Source of the DNA: Clostridiaceae bacterium
GTDB taxonomy: Bacteria > Bacillota_A > Clostridia > Clostridiales > Clostridiaceae
Direction: 5' to 3'
NCBI GenBank assembly: GCA_029256485.1
Contig: JAQSXU010000195.1
Location: 1 to 6,124, forward strand
DNA length: 6,124 nucleotides
Shown: piece after piece, positions 4,700 to 6,124 of the stretch
Numbering within the stretch: position 1 is the first letter of the stretch
Layout of the letters: each line of letters begins with the position of its first letter
Made by a program: the position numbers and the translations under genes
The notes under the pieces: generated by a model
What the model saw: only the letters and a program-made list of their open reading frames with translations
What the model was told of the DNA's origin: nothing
The model's database searches: none

Positions 4700-5965
4700 G
4701 AAGCAAGACTTGTTCAAGATAATGTTATTTCTACAATACTAATACCAATGACAAAAACTAAAAGACCTATAGCCATTGAACATAACCAAAAAGAAAAAGG
4801 TAAAGTTATTTTCATTTCATCAGCATATTTAAAAACAAGTGATTTATATACTAGATTTAAATATTTTTATGACAAAATGAAAAGTGGAAACAAGAATTAC
4901 TTTGTATGTACATTAGATTATAGGGTAGGTATAGAATCGGGTATATTTGATGAAGAAGACATACAAGAGGAAAGAGAAAAACCAGATACAACAGAAGAAA
5001 TTTTTAAATATGAATATTGTGGAGAATTTGTTGGTTCAAGTGGTGAAAGTTATTATCCATATGAATTAACTAATCCATGTAGGTTATTAGATACTTGTGA
5101 ATTGTCGCAACCTAAGAAAAGTAAATCTGAATATATTATAGTACATGACGTTGCTTTATCAACAGCGAAACATTCAGATAATGCTTGTACTCATGTAATA
5201 AAATTAAAAGAGAGAGCAAATGGTACATATTATAAAGATGTTGTTTTTACTAAAACACACAATGGAACAACTCTAATAGAACAGAGAGATTTTCTAAGGG
5301 AATTATATCATTTACATTTCCCAAATGCAATAAAAATAATAATAGATATGAGAGGTAACGGAGAAGCATTACCCTCTTTATTTTATGAAACTTGGGAATA
5401 TAAAAATCCTTCTACTGGAGATATTACAGAATATCCTCCATTAATTTTAGATAATGATAACGAGAGTATGTCAATAAAAAATGCAAAACAAATGCTACGA
5501 GGTATTACAGCAACAAATAGTAGTAATAATACAATGTATACATATGTGAAAGCCTGTTTTGAAAATGGAACTTTAAGAATGTTGAAACATTCTGCCGAAA
5601 AAGATATGGAATGTAAATTGGGAAATATCACTAAAGAAGAATTTGTAAATTTTATACAAGCAGATTTAACAATTCAAGAATTAAGCAATATTAAACAGTC
5701 AACGACTCCATCAGGTAATACAGTATATGATAGAATTGTTGCTACACAAAAACGTGATAGAGCGACTTCATTGGCGTATGGATTATCTTTAGTAAATGAA
5801 ATGGAAACGTATAATAGATTATTTTTGAATAAAAATAAGATTGATGTAACAGCATATGGAAATACAACGACTAATCAATCGTCTTCAACAAATTCAAATG
5901 TTAGTAATCCATTTGGAAATAACCTAAATAGATTACAGAAAAATAATTTTGGATGGAGAAGATAG
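4700..5965 (+). CDS. terL: Terminase large subunit, exon 2 (rest of ATPase plus nuclease)
   Basis: Exon 2 supplies residues 191-611. It opens with the catalytic glutamate E191 (EARLVQDNVI), completing Walker B as LLIDEAR, then the coupling-motif region VIFISSAY (227-233). The C-terminal RNase H-like nuclease that cuts the concatemer has its expected metal-binding acids at D340 (IIVHDVALS), D406 (IIIDMRGNGEALPSLF) and D543 (KRDRATSLAYGL). The last 35 residues are Asn/Ser/Thr-rich and probably flexible. An in-frame ATG at 4697-4699 covers the last three intron bases, but its nearest GGAGG (4648-4652) is about 44 nt away inside an intron hairpin, so separate translation is unlikely and the true reading is the spliced protein. 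Stop TAG at 5963-5965. Confidence 0.92.
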   Translation, partial: EARLVQDNVISTILIPMTKTKRPIAIEHNQKEKGKVIFISSAYLKTSDLYTRFKYFYDKMKSGNKNYFVCTLDYRVGIESGIFDEEDIQEEREKPDTTEEIFKYEYCGEFVGSSGESYYPYELTNPCRLLDTCELSQPKKSKSEYIIVHDVALSTAKHSDNACTHVIKLKERANGTYYKDVVFTKTHNGTTLIEQRDFLRELYHLHFPNAIKIIIDMRGNGEALPSLFYETWEYKNPSTGDITEYPPLILDNDNESMSIKNAKQMLRGITATNSSNNTMYTYVKACFENGTLRMLKHSAEKDMECKLGNITKEEFVNFIQADLTIQELSNIKQSTTPSGNTVYDRIVATQKRDRATSLAYGLSLVNEMETYNRLFLNKNKIDVTAYGNTTTNQSSSTNSNVSNPFGNNLNRLQKNNFGWRR

Positions 5966-5966
5966 T

Positions 5967-5977
5967 AATAAATTAAA
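5967..5977 (+). repeat. Copy 6 of AATAAATTAAA
   Basis: Begins one base after the terL stop and 12 nt before the AGGAG of the next gene, the same arrangement as copy 2. Confidence 0.45.
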
Positions 5978-6001
5978 CAAATATATAATAGGAGTTTTTC
6001 T

Positions 6002-6124
6002 ATGAAAATTTATGAAATTGAAATGAATGATAAAATAAATTATGTTGATATTGTCACTATTTTAAAGACGTTTGATAATGATTTTATTATATATAATGAT
6101 TATATCTATTTATCCACTAATTGT
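6002..6124 (+). CDS. Hypothetical protein, 3' end outside window
   Basis: An ATG at 6002 follows AGGAG (5990-5994) with 7-nt spacing, and the frame stays open for 41 codons to the right edge. The visible product begins MKIYEIEMNDKINYVDIV and is rich in Ile, Tyr, Asp and Asn, with no motif I recognise. In many phages the portal gene follows the large terminase, but these residues are not enough to claim that, and the N-terminus looks more like a small accessory protein. It lies 36 nt after terL in the same direction and probably shares its transcript. Confidence 0.6.
   Translation, partial: MKIYEIEMNDKINYVDIVTILKTFDNDFIIYNDYIYLSTNC

Noticed and set aside
5383..5631. 82-residue open frame on the minus strand
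   Set aside because: Antisense shadow of the terL nuclease region; no independent support.
3811..5965. terL as a pseudogene broken by a frameshift or insertion
   Set aside because: All ATPase and nuclease motifs are intact, the frames rejoin exactly in phase 0, and the insert folds as a group I intron, so splicing explains the break.
4697..5965. Independent gene starting at ATG 4697
   Set aside because: The ATG is the tail of the intron, no ribosome binding site is at a useful distance, and the product would start inside the Walker B motif.
1..6124. CRISPR array or defence system
   Set aside because: The only regular repeat is the protein-coding 69-bp array; no direct repeats with unique spacers and no cas, toxin-antitoxin or restriction gene pairs were recognised.

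Overview
The window looks like part of a tailed-phage or prophage genome from a low-GC Firmicute, most likely a Clostridium-type host. The DNA is very AT-rich. Genes are short, nearly all on the plus strand, with strong AGGAGG-type ribosome binding sites and occasional TTG and GTG starts. The only functionally clear backbone genes are the DNA-packaging genes: a probable small terminase subunit and the large terminase subunit. No host housekeeping gene, tRNA, rRNA or CRISPR array is visible.

Layout. Positions 2-1490 hold small phage genes of unknown function plus a compact GIY-YIG (T5orf172-like) nuclease at 988-1293. At 1524-1628 there is a promoter-like sequence (TTGACA, 17-nt spacer, extended -10) followed at the expected start point by a 67-nt sequence that folds as a three-way junction and ends in a T run. 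This is a candidate small RNA or leader of unknown class. Next comes a 405-residue endonuclease-like protein (1676-2893) with an N-terminal Cys-rich zinc-finger-like region, seven repeats of exactly 23 residues, and a C-terminal Vsr/PD-(D/E)XK-like domain. Its stop codon lies in the loop of an intrinsic terminator. The putative small terminase (2936-3796) and the large terminase (from 3811) follow, then the start of another small gene at the right edge.

The main discovery is that the large terminase gene is split by a 319-nt, ORF-less group I intron (4381-4699). The two reading frames on either side join in phase 0 into one 611-residue terminase. The junction lies between the Walker B aspartate codon (D190) and the catalytic glutamate codon (E191). 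P3 to P9 can be traced by base pairing, including the P7.1/P7.2 hairpins of subgroup IA and a GUAA tetraloop hairpin. Unspliced RNA stops seven codons into the intron, giving a packaging ATPase without its catalytic glutamate or nuclease domain, so packaging depends on splicing.

The intron encodes no endonuclease, but two free-standing endonuclease genes lie upstream, one separated from terL only by terS. This arrangement fits collaborative (trans) homing, in which a neighbouring nuclease mobilises an ORF-less intron; that is an inference. A repeated 11-mer, AATAAATTAAA, occurs six times, always between genes or at a stop codon, and is unexplained.
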